The position numbers were made by a program, and so were the translations under genes. Shown here piece after piece: positions 24,778-32,465 of a stretch of DNA of 64,000 nt (positions within the stretch are counted from its first letter, which is position 1; every line of letters begins with the position of its first letter). The notes beneath the pieces are model-generated. The model was not told the origin of the DNA. It ran no database searches and saw only the letters and a program-made list of their open reading frames with translations. The DNA comes from Porphyromonas asaccharolytica DSM 20707 (GTDB taxonomy: Bacteria; Bacteroidota; Bacteroidia; Bacteroidales; Porphyromonadaceae), in assembly GCF_000212375.1 (NCBI RefSeq), contig NC_015501.1:992001-1056000 (forward strand), in the 5' to 3' direction.

Positions 24778-25662
24778 TTAATACTTACCGGTGAGTCCTA
24801 TGAAGGCATCCTCGAGCGTCGTCTCGTGTGCTGTGAGATCTTGGTAGGGGACGCCAGCCTGAGTGAGCCGCTCGGCGACCTCTGGCATGGGGAGAAATGA
24901 GTAGCACTCCCCACGTCTGTGGTGCGCCTCAAAGTGGTACAGCCCGTCGATCTCAGGGAGAGGACGATCGTCTGTGAGGGTGCATCTGTAGAGTCGCCCC
25001 TCGTTCAGTATCTCAGCGACTGGGCGCTGCAGGAGTATAGAGCCGTAGTCCATGATGATGCAGTCATCGATCAGTCGCTCCATATCCTGGATGATGTGGG
25101 ATGTGAGGAAGATCGTTGTCCCCTGCTCCTTGGCATAGTGATGCAGGTAGTCCACAAAGAGCCTGCGATAGCCTGGGTCTAATCCCATCGAGAAGTCGTC
25201 GAGGATGAGGACTTTGGGGTTTTGCGCTAGGAGCAGTCCGAGCGCAACCTGTGAGCGCTGTCCACAAGACATACGACTGAGGTGCTGGCTCTCGGTGACC
25301 TTGAGTAGCTCCATCAGCTCGTAGTAAGCCTCTCTGCGCCACTTAGGGTAAAAAGGAGCGTAGAAGCGCTCTATCTGCCGTATAGTCATAAAGCTATACT
25401 GGACGTGCCCCTCGATGAGCAGCCCGATATCTTGTCTCAATCGATCAGGCATACGGGTTATGTCTTCGCCTAGGATGCGACAGACGCCCGACTTGGGGCG
25501 GAGGAAGCCACTGAGTATATTGATTGTTGTGGTCTTGCCGGTACCGTTTTTACCAAGCAGACCGAGGATGCGACCACGAGGCACAGCAAAGGAGAGATCG
25601 CGGTAGATCAGTCGCTTGCCGTAGTAGTGAGTCAAGTTTTGACACTCGATTAAGTTGTCCAT
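24778..25662 (-). CDS. ABC transporter ATPase with unusual Walker B
   Basis: A 294-residue ATPase of the ABC-2 exporter type. Walker A is GKNGTGKTT (about 37-45). The signature is the variant MSCGQRSQ (about 137-144). The Walker B segment reads VLILDDFSMGLD, so the usual catalytic Glu of DEP is replaced by Asp and the Pro by Phe. The H-loop (FLTSHIIQDM) is intact. The Glu-to-Asp change may slow ATP hydrolysis. The C-terminus (YQDLTAHETTLEDAFIGLTG) matches the regulatory tail of this class. It is the third gene of the operon. Confidence 0.85.
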   Translation of the reverse strand: MDNLIECQNLTHYYGKRLIYRDLSFAVPRGRILGLLGKNGTGKTTTINILSGFLRPKSGVCRILGEDITRMPDRLRQDIGLLIEGHVQYSFMTIRQIERFYAPFYPKWRREAYYELMELLKVTESQHLSRMSCGQRSQVALGLLLAQNPKVLILDDFSMGLDPGYRRLFVDYLHHYAKEQGTTIFLTSHIIQDMERLIDDCIIMDYGSILLQRPVAEILNEGRLYRCTLTDDRPLPEIDGLYHFEAHHRRGECYSFLPMPEVAERLTQAGVPYQDLTAHETTLEDAFIGLTGKY

Positions 25663-25728
25663 ATTAGTTAAGTGGTATAAGGGGAGGGTGTGGGCTACTC
25701 TTTCGGCAGTAGTGGATGTATCTTGTCT

Positions 25729-26310
25729 TTATAGGAAAAGGAAGAGTAGTGGTACCGCCAGACCGATCAGTAAGAGGATGCCTCCACGACCTATGAGCCC
25801 GCGTCTCCCCGGCACGATGAGTAGTCCCGTGAGGGTGATGAGGATAAGGCCGATGGCTAGCACATCAGCGACGATCGTCCACCAGCGCCCCGGGTTGTAG
25901 TGCAGTTGTGTCATAGAGCTGATGAGCGGGCGTCGCTCGATCGACTCGTAGACAGCTACCCCCGTTGATGTGTCGAGGAGTAGGGTGGCACGTCCCTTGA
26001 GGAAGACTTTGAGCGTGTGGTCGTCAGGGTAGTAGTGCTTGGTATAGCTACCTGACAGGTCTATCTCGTCTAGGAGCTTACGGACGGCAGATGCGTCAAG
26101 GCGTCCAGCAGCTTGCAGCTCTTCTAGCGGGATCTGATACTCCCGCTGAGTGATGATGTAGTGTGGATTGATCGAGTCTCGGTGGTTCATGTAGAGACCC
26201 GATAGGGCATAGATGAATATAAGTGCAGCAAGTAAGAAGGATAGGTCGCGGTGTAGTAATCTACTCCAGCGACGCACGCTCCTACCTACTTTCTTGAAGT
26301 TTACTTTCAT
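25729..26310 (-). CDS. PepSY-associated TM-helix protein
   Basis: A 193-residue inner-membrane protein of the PepSY/PiuB-like group. It starts with a basic segment, then LLHRDLSFLLAALIFIYALSGLYMNH (first membrane span, with the HRD motif) and a periplasmic PepSY-like domain of about 90 residues. Near the end LHYNPGRWWTIVADVLAIGLILITLTGL is the second span, followed by a third. The His residues at the membrane faces (LHRD, MNH, LHYN) could bind haem. Related proteins are often iron-regulated and are proposed to have reductase roles. It is encoded 24 bp after the lipoprotein gene. Confidence 0.75.
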   Translation of the reverse strand: MKVNFKKVGRSVRRWSRLLHRDLSFLLAALIFIYALSGLYMNHRDSINPHYIITQREYQIPLEELQAAGRLDASAVRKLLDEIDLSGSYTKHYYPDDHTLKVFLKGRATLLLDTSTGVAVYESIERRPLISSMTQLHYNPGRWWTIVADVLAIGLILITLTGLLIVPGRRGLIGRGGILLLIGLAVPLLFLFL

Positions 26311-26334
26311 AGAGTCTTGTCAGTCCCAGATGGA

Positions 26335-26922
26335 TTACTGATCCTCTATCTTATAGCTTGTAGCATCGATGTGATAGAAGGAGAGGTATGCCTTGCCCTC
26401 CTGAGCTTCGCGCTCAGCGATCTGCTTGCGAAAGTCTGCGATACGAGCCTCCGGTGTGTCGGCCGTTTCGCCACGAGCCTTCTTTTCGTTGGCGCAGCCT
26501 GCCTTGCCCTCGCCATGCTCTTTGGCGGCTTGAGCTTTGAGCTGCTCCTCCCAGTTTTGCAGATAAGCCTCATCGATACGATCCTCGACAAGTTGCCCTG
26601 TGACGGTGACTATACTATTGATACACTCCTGAGCAAAGGCGCCCATCTCCTCACTAGCCTCAGCGCGGATCACCTTGGTGTCGTCGCTGCCCATGAGGAA
26701 GGCTTTCTTAGCACCATGCTTGCAGAGGTGGGTGCAGACGCCCTGCACGGTAACCGTCTGACCGACGAGACTATCGGCAGAGGCGAGGAGTGCGTCCACC
26801 TCCATGTAGGTCGGAGCCTCTGTCTCTGCGGTTGCGGACTGATCTTGCTTTTGCTTATTGCACCCGATAAGTGCTAAGGAAAGTAGTGCTGTGAGGAGTA
26901 CGAGAGATAATTTATTGTTCAT
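26335..26922 (-). CDS. Periplasmic lipoprotein with a Cys/His-rich OB-fold-like domain
   Basis: I do not recognise a named family with certainty. The 195-residue protein has a lipoprotein signal ending in LIGC (Cys21). Residues about 40-120 (ALLASADSLVGQTVTVQGVCTHLCKHGAKKAFLMG...INSIVTVTGQLVEDRID) look like an OB-fold with a CTHLCKHG motif that could bind a metal or haem. A charged coiled-coil region rich in Lys, Glu and Ala (about 125-180) follows. It is the first gene of the operon that includes the PepSY protein and an ABC transporter, which fits a metal-handling role. That role is inference. Confidence 0.6.
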   Translation of the reverse strand: MNNKLSLVLLTALLSLALIGCNKQKQDQSATAETEAPTYMEVDALLASADSLVGQTVTVQGVCTHLCKHGAKKAFLMGSDDTKVIRAEASEEMGAFAQECINSIVTVTGQLVEDRIDEAYLQNWEEQLKAQAAKEHGEGKAGCANEKKARGETADTPEARIADFRKQIAEREAQEGKAYLSFYHIDATSYKIEDQ

Positions 26923-27003
26923 ACTGTGTTGATGTGATAATTGTGTTTTGAAGCAATAGGGTGTGAAGTGCGAGCTTCACAGATTTGCTTATAAAAGAGG
27001 ATA

Positions 27004-27035
27004 GTCCCTCTCCTCTACATAGAGAGAAGAGGGAC
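27004..27035 (-). terminator. Terminator after the T9SS-sorted protein gene
   Basis: GTCCCTCT (27004-27011) pairs with AGAGGGAC (27028-27035), with further pairing of the inner TCTCTAC-like bases. The minus strand continues TATCCTCTTTTATAA. It separates the TonB-receptor operon from the lipoprotein/ABC operon. Confidence 0.6.
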
Positions 27036-27043
27036 GAAACAGA

Positions 27044-29485
27044 TTAGATACCGGGGATGTAGACACGATAGACCTCACGATCTGTCTGGATGAAGTAGAT
27101 ACCAGCAGGTAGTGAGAGCTCCATGTCACCAGAGAGTAGTTGCTGTGCAACCATCTCACCAGCTGACGTGTAGATAGCTACTGGACGCGCCTCGTCGCTA
27201 TGTACGTAGAGCGTACCAGCAGCGGTAGCGATAGAGAGCTTGGCTGCTGCAACCTTCTCAATAGCTGTATTGGTCTGACCAGATAGTGTGACAATCGTCT
27301 TGACATCGCCAGAGGTTAGGACGAGCTGAGCTGTAGCCTTGGCATTAGCTGCGATGGTCTTGTCAGGCGTGTAGGTGACCTTGAGGGTCGCAGGCTCATT
27401 GGAGACGGCGATCTCGCTCTTGTCCACAGAGTAGTACTTAGCACCCTCACCCTCGATCGTACAGGTGATAGCGTCCATGAGGTTCTTCTGTGTGACGGTC
27501 AGATCGACAGACTTATGCTCACCGACAGGTATCATCGTGAAGTCGATCTCGCTCTGAGATACCTTGATGTACTGCTCTGTCTCTGTCATTGCGTAGAGGT
27601 AGACCTCGTAGCTAGCACCGCCAGAGGTGAGGGTGAGCTTGCCGATACGCTCTTCGGGCGTCTTGGAGACAGCTGTCTTGAACTGTACCTCGAGAGCGCC
27701 ACCCGTAGCGGGTAGCTCCTTGAGCTGTGCCGTAAAGCCTTCGCCAGAGCATGTTACTTGGAGCGGATCTGTCAGGTCTGACGCTAAGACTTGTAGAGTC
27801 CCTTTGCCCTCTGATAGGTGGAGAGCTTTGCAGCTAGCAGAGACTGAGGGGAAGGGGAGCTTGTGGGCAACAAAGAGGCTAAACCAGTCCTTGTATGTCA
27901 TCTCCTTATAGCCCTCGGTCGTAAGGAGCTTAGCACTATTGCGACAACGCGCACCTGCCACATAGCTATTGGCAACGACATCGCCACCGAATGAGGTCAT
28001 AGCTTTACTTACCATAGGGTAGTCTTGTACAGAGCCCTCAGAGAGGTTGAGATCCAGCACACGATAATAGGTCTGCCCTCCTAGAGCATAGGCATGCAAG
28101 ATGACACGATCTCCCTGAGTGGAGATAGCCGTACAGTTGGAGATCCCCTTCTCTGGGAGGAGCGTATGCCACTCCGCATTGGGCTTGCCTGTAGCTTTGT
28201 CTATTGCTAGAGCATAGCCTCTGTGTCCCTTGACTTTTTGCTCGAGGATCACATTTCCCTCAGCATCGCAAAAAGCTCCAGCACCACGTCCCGCTATGTA
28301 GACCTTGTCCTTGCCGACAGCTATTCCATCGACAAAAGCAAGCGTCGAAGTGTGCTCGGGTACAGCCTTGACATCAATCTGAGAGATCCACGACACCTTT
28401 AGATCTGTGTCTAGGCAGAGTGTGACAAGGCTCTCCTTGTCGCTGGGGATGAGTTGCTTGCCATCGATGGTGATAGGGGTCTTCTCTTTAGTTCCTGTGA
28501 AGCGTCCAGCTGTATAGAGCTTGCCGTCTTGATACTTGATGACCGTCAGCATGGAGCGTCCTATGGGGTCTCCCTGCTCGGTAAGCGTCTTGACAAGATT
28601 GCCCTTGCTGTCAAACTTGAGGATGAAGAAGTCTCCCATCTGTTTCTGTGAGTCTCCATTCCACTTGACATTGTTCTTTGCCTTGATAGTAGTCTCGCCG
28701 ATGGTTATGGCCGTGCGGACGGAGCCACAGACATAGACATTGCCCTCGGGATCTACAGTTGTGCCCTTGAAGTCGCAACCCGTAGGGGTGCCGTAGCTAT
28801 AGCGAGTTGCATCGGGCATAGGGGTGTGGTCTACTTCGAAAGCTTTGTGATACTCGATCTGTCCCGCAGCACTAACCTTGACAAGGAGTGGCATGATCTT
28901 GCGACGCGTAGCTCCGGCAGAGGCGTCGTCGCCAACTCCGACAAATAGAGACTTTATCTCTATATCGTAAGGCGTGCCGTCTGCCTGTACTAGGCGCAGC
29001 GTGTCTGTATTGCTCTTAGACTTAGACTGAGCATCCCGTGCCATCAAGATGGTCACAAAGCCTCCGTCGGGAGTCGCCGTGATACAGTTGACATTGGTTG
29101 CTATCTCTCCGCGGCTGTTGTATATGTACCAGAGTAGCTTGCCCTCAGGAGTCAGTTTGTAGATAGTGAGGGCGGTGTTGCCGTTGGTAGCCGAGCCGTC
29201 ATCGCCATAGGAGATCGCCTTGTCGGCATCGCTGGATGCGTCAAAGTTGAAGACTGAGCTAGCGTCAGTGCGCTCCTTGCTGTAGAAGGCATTGCTCGCA
29301 AAGAGATTGCCATCCATAGAGGCGACCACTTGCTGAGGTATCTGATGACGCTCTACACTATTGGATACAAGACGGTACCAGAGGAAGTTCTTTGCGACAC
29401 CCTCGTCTGGAGTCTGAGCTATCGTCACACTCGCCGTACAGAAGAGCGTGAGGAGCATAAGTAATACTGGTAGTTGTTTTCGCAT
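27044..29485 (-). CDS. T9SS-secreted surface protein with C-terminal sorting domain
   Basis: An 813-residue exported protein. The start at 29485 gives the signal peptide MRKQLPVLLMLLTLFCTASVTIAQ; the longer frame to 29560 would overlap the previous gene. The first 520 residues contain repeated WD/Kelch-like beta elements (for example DPEGNVYVCGSVR, KVYIAGRGAGA), suggesting a propeller. Two or three Ig-like beta domains follow. The last 80 residues match a type A T9SS C-terminal domain: ARPVAIYTSAGEMVAQQLLSG, then LPAGIYFIQTDREVYRVYI. It should cross the outer membrane by T9SS and be attached to the cell surface. It is the last gene of the TonB-receptor operon. Confidence 0.85.
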   Translation of the reverse strand: MRKQLPVLLMLLTLFCTASVTIAQTPDEGVAKNFLWYRLVSNSVERHQIPQQVVASMDGNLFASNAFYSKERTDASSVFNFDASSDADKAISYGDDGSATNGNTALTIYKLTPEGKLLWYIYNSRGEIATNVNCITATPDGGFVTILMARDAQSKSKSNTDTLRLVQADGTPYDIEIKSLFVGVGDDASAGATRRKIMPLLVKVSAAGQIEYHKAFEVDHTPMPDATRYSYGTPTGCDFKGTTVDPEGNVYVCGSVRTAITIGETTIKAKNNVKWNGDSQKQMGDFFILKFDSKGNLVKTLTEQGDPIGRSMLTVIKYQDGKLYTAGRFTGTKEKTPITIDGKQLIPSDKESLVTLCLDTDLKVSWISQIDVKAVPEHTSTLAFVDGIAVGKDKVYIAGRGAGAFCDAEGNVILEQKVKGHRGYALAIDKATGKPNAEWHTLLPEKGISNCTAISTQGDRVILHAYALGGQTYYRVLDLNLSEGSVQDYPMVSKAMTSFGGDVVANSYVAGARCRNSAKLLTTEGYKEMTYKDWFSLFVAHKLPFPSVSASCKALHLSEGKGTLQVLASDLTDPLQVTCSGEGFTAQLKELPATGGALEVQFKTAVSKTPEERIGKLTLTSGGASYEVYLYAMTETEQYIKVSQSEIDFTMIPVGEHKSVDLTVTQKNLMDAITCTIEGEGAKYYSVDKSEIAVSNEPATLKVTYTPDKTIAANAKATAQLVLTSGDVKTIVTLSGQTNTAIEKVAAAKLSIATAAGTLYVHSDEARPVAIYTSAGEMVAQQLLSGDMELSLPAGIYFIQTDREVYRVYIPGI

Positions 29486-29516
29486 ACTGAAGATATTTGA
29501 TTGTTTGGATTTACTA

Positions 29517-31109
29517 TTAGAATGAGATGCCACAGCGTATGGCTCCGTAGTTGCTACCACACAGACTCGTCTGCGTATGGAGGTAGTCTAGTGAGAGCCA
29601 CAGCGCATAGCTACTGCTAAGCTGATAGCCGTGAGTCATAGAGAGCCCATAGGTCATCTGCGTGGAACTAGCTATCTGGAAGGCTCGCTCCAGTGTCTCA
29701 GCATAAGTAGGTATAGGCTGATGCTGAGGTGCTAACTGTAGCGAAGGGTGTCCCGTCTTTGCCCATACACTATAAGTAGGTGTCAGAGAGACAAAGTACT
29801 GCCCGCGATGAAAGCTAACATGCGGAGCCAATGTCCCGCCTAGATGGTAGAAGAGCCGCTCTGCCTGAGGTAGCAAGTCCTCCTCGTGTAGTCGATAGCC
29901 AAGCGAGGTGGATATGCCCCACGACCAAGGCGTGCGAGGTGTGTCCTGACTATCCCAAAAGCCTTTAGCACCAAACTCTAAGGTCTGACCATAGTATGAC
30001 CGCTCCGTGGCTATGCGTGGGTAGATATTTCCCTTAGGATCACCGAAGAGGTGGACAGCACCTCGACGTATGTCGCCCTGTGTGTAGAGTGCTACGCCCC
30101 AACGCCCCAGTCGTGCTGAGCGAGCGGTGTACCCCGCCTGCAGATCTATCGTGTGACTGGAGAGTGTCGAGAGGGGGAGGTTGTTGAGCTCTCGTATGAT
30201 ACGGTCGGTAGTCAGCAGATGCCACGCAGCCAGAGCATAGAAGCCTTGACGCGCCTCACTAGTAGGGGTTAGCCCGAGCGAGATACCATAAGACAGTCCT
30301 TGATAGAAGAGCGACGTATTACCTCCCCTAAAGCGATAGTAGTCTCCCCCGATGCCCGTAAAGTGATATTCACTAGCCACTCCGAGCTCACTCAAGAAGC
30401 CTACCTGATTGTTTTGCTTGTAGCGACCTAGCGTACCTGCTAGGGCTAGCGCATAGTCGGTAAGTTGATAGCCGATGCCGATCTGCCCCTCCAGGTGTGT
30501 AGCCAGATTGCGAGGACGAGGGTCTTGCGTGCGGTAGGCAAAGGTGGCGCGATAGTCAGCTGTCAGGGAGAGTAGCCAATTGCCAAGGCGATGCACCGTA
30601 CCTGCCCCAAAGGTGTAGAGATCTTGGTGCAGACTCGCTGTATGCGCCGTGTCTCCCATGATGTAAGGTGCGAGGAGGGGGTAGTCTGTCGTCTCGTTGA
30701 AGCGTATCCCCTCCGTAGCACGATAAGTGTAGGAGGCAGCACCCCAAGCGAAGTTGTTGCGCTGACGCAAAGCACTTTCGATATGCACCGACCCATCGAT
30801 GTCTTGCTTGCCCAGCTGCGGGATCATTGTCTCGCCTCTATCTCGCCGCATAGCTCCGCCCAGTGAGAGGTCTGTACGAGAGCCTCGCTCTGAGAAAAAG
30901 TAGAGCGGCGACACTATTGGCGATACCGATAGGTCGTAGCCAGGTCGCCTCTGCTCTAGAAGCGACCCCGCCACCGAGAGGGTGTCAGCAGGTAGTGAGA
31001 TCATCTCTGGCTCTTGCTGCTGCCCATAGAGCGAGCTCGTAAGCACACCTAGGAGACAGAGTAAGAGCGCAAGAGATCTGCTAAAACAATCCGAAGAATG
31101 ATGCACCAT
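29517..31109 (-). CDS. DUF6850-like outer-membrane beta-barrel protein
   Basis: A 530-residue outer-membrane protein with a signal peptide (CLLGVLTSSLYGQ) and many alternating amphipathic strands, ending in AIRCGISF with the terminal Phe typical of barrels. The order TonB receptor, DUF4876 protein, DUF6850 protein fits a co-occurring gene set I recall from Bacteroidota. Function unknown; a partner in uptake across the outer membrane is likely from context. It is encoded 17 bp after the DUF4876 gene. Confidence 0.65.
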   Translation of the reverse strand: MVHHSSDCFSRSLALLLCLLGVLTSSLYGQQQEPEMISLPADTLSVAGSLLEQRRPGYDLSVSPIVSPLYFFSERGSRTDLSLGGAMRRDRGETMIPQLGKQDIDGSVHIESALRQRNNFAWGAASYTYRATEGIRFNETTDYPLLAPYIMGDTAHTASLHQDLYTFGAGTVHRLGNWLLSLTADYRATFAYRTQDPRPRNLATHLEGQIGIGYQLTDYALALAGTLGRYKQNNQVGFLSELGVASEYHFTGIGGDYYRFRGGNTSLFYQGLSYGISLGLTPTSEARQGFYALAAWHLLTTDRIIRELNNLPLSTLSSHTIDLQAGYTARSARLGRWGVALYTQGDIRRGAVHLFGDPKGNIYPRIATERSYYGQTLEFGAKGFWDSQDTPRTPWSWGISTSLGYRLHEEDLLPQAERLFYHLGGTLAPHVSFHRGQYFVSLTPTYSVWAKTGHPSLQLAPQHQPIPTYAETLERAFQIASSTQMTYGLSMTHGYQLSSSYALWLSLDYLHTQTSLCGSNYGAIRCGISF

Positions 31110-31126
31110 AATCTATCGAAGAGACC

Positions 31127-32443
31127 TTACTGCTTAATAGGCACGACCCCATCATAAGTCTTGGTCGTGCAGGGTGTACCCTTAGCATTGATCGCAGTAC
31201 CTTGCTCCTCAATGAGCGAGGCCGTGACCATCGGATTGAAGTCCTCGAACGAGTTATTGGTGTCCTGCAGGATCACATGTCCCTCGGCATCCTTGCCTAG
31301 GTACTTACGTCGTACGCTGTGGAAGTAGCGATCTTTCTGTCCGTCTACCGTACCACAGTTTGTATAGCCAGCGTCTATCGTCTCAGGTAGGATCGTCCAC
31401 TGATGCACCGCCTCGACACTGCAATTGACACCATCTATGATCCAGTCGTTGGGTAGCTTATAGCATGAGCCTGACATATCATAGCTATTCCCATTGTGAG
31501 TCAAGACGTAGGTGTAGTCATACTTGTAGTCCTTGAGGTACTCCTCCTTAGTTATCGGTATACGGGCTATAGCGTACGATGCAAAGCCTCTATTGTGTAG
31601 GATGAAAAACGACTTCGTGTAGCAATACCACTTATCTAGGTTAGGCACTGTGGGACTATCAAAGTCTTGATGTGCCGGTGAGCTAGACTCATCATACCAC
31701 TCGAAGTTTGCCTTGGAGAGGTCGAAAGCATTTGGATTATTTACCTTGTGGTCGATGCCTATATCACAGAGTATCAGTCGCTCGCCAGGCTTCACGGGGT
31801 GCTCCTTACCACTGCCTGGGATGACATAGACGGCGTGTACCGCCATGGCTTCTTGACGTATGTCTGGCTTGTAGTCAAACTTGCGTGCAGGGTTAAATCC
31901 GCTCTCACAGAAGGCGATCCCGTCAGCATAGAGTACTCTGTCTGTCCCGTTGTAGAGAACCACATAGCTGGTCCCATGATACTGCTTGCCTGCAGGGGTC
32001 AGTGTGCCCGTAAAGAATATCTCCTGAATGACAAAGTCCTGAACGGTAGGCACTATGCGTAGCTCTAAGCGAAGCTTGAGAGGATCGGTCGTTTGATCGG
32101 TCACCTCCATATTCTCAATCTGTGCGACCAGCCGTCCCTCCATTGCGACACCGTGTAGCTTATAGCGACAGGTCGTTGTGTAGTTTAGGTTGTACAGTCC
32201 AGGAGCGAGCTTGATACCCTCTAGCGTCTTATACTCCACGTCCTGACCTGTGGTGGTGTTGTGTATCGTGAGGAGCTCATCTTGTATAGTCAAGTCCGTG
32301 ACATCCTCAGGCAGTGTGCGCTCGAAGAGACAAGCTATCGACTTTTGCTCCTTGGGATTGTCTGGCGTGACTGGGTCTGGACGACAGGCGGTCACAGTGA
32401 CCAGCAGGGCTGGTAAGAGTAGTATATATAGTAATCGTTTCAT
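31127..32443 (-). CDS. DUF4876 family lipoprotein
   Basis: A 438-residue lipoprotein with signal MKRLLYILLLPALLVTVTAC (Cys20). The first domain (about 35-140) is Ig/TT-like. The main part includes IQEIFFTGTLTPAGKQYHGTSYVVLYNGTDRVLYADGIAF, the hallmark of DUF4876 with a lamin-tail-like (LTD) beta fold. Probably surface-exposed and working with the TonB receptor encoded 22 bp upstream, in the manner of SusD-like partners, though it is not related to SusD. The substrate is unknown. Confidence 0.7.
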   Translation of the reverse strand: MKRLLYILLLPALLVTVTACRPDPVTPDNPKEQKSIACLFERTLPEDVTDLTIQDELLTIHNTTTGQDVEYKTLEGIKLAPGLYNLNYTTTCRYKLHGVAMEGRLVAQIENMEVTDQTTDPLKLRLELRIVPTVQDFVIQEIFFTGTLTPAGKQYHGTSYVVLYNGTDRVLYADGIAFCESGFNPARKFDYKPDIRQEAMAVHAVYVIPGSGKEHPVKPGERLILCDIGIDHKVNNPNAFDLSKANFEWYDESSSPAHQDFDSPTVPNLDKWYCYTKSFFILHNRGFASYAIARIPITKEEYLKDYKYDYTYVLTHNGNSYDMSGSCYKLPNDWIIDGVNCSVEAVHQWTILPETIDAGYTNCGTVDGQKDRYFHSVRRKYLGKDAEGHVILQDTNNSFEDFNPMVTASLIEEQGTAINAKGTPCTTKTYDGVVPIKQ

Positions 32444-32465
32444 AGAGATCTATTTGTTGAGTTGA

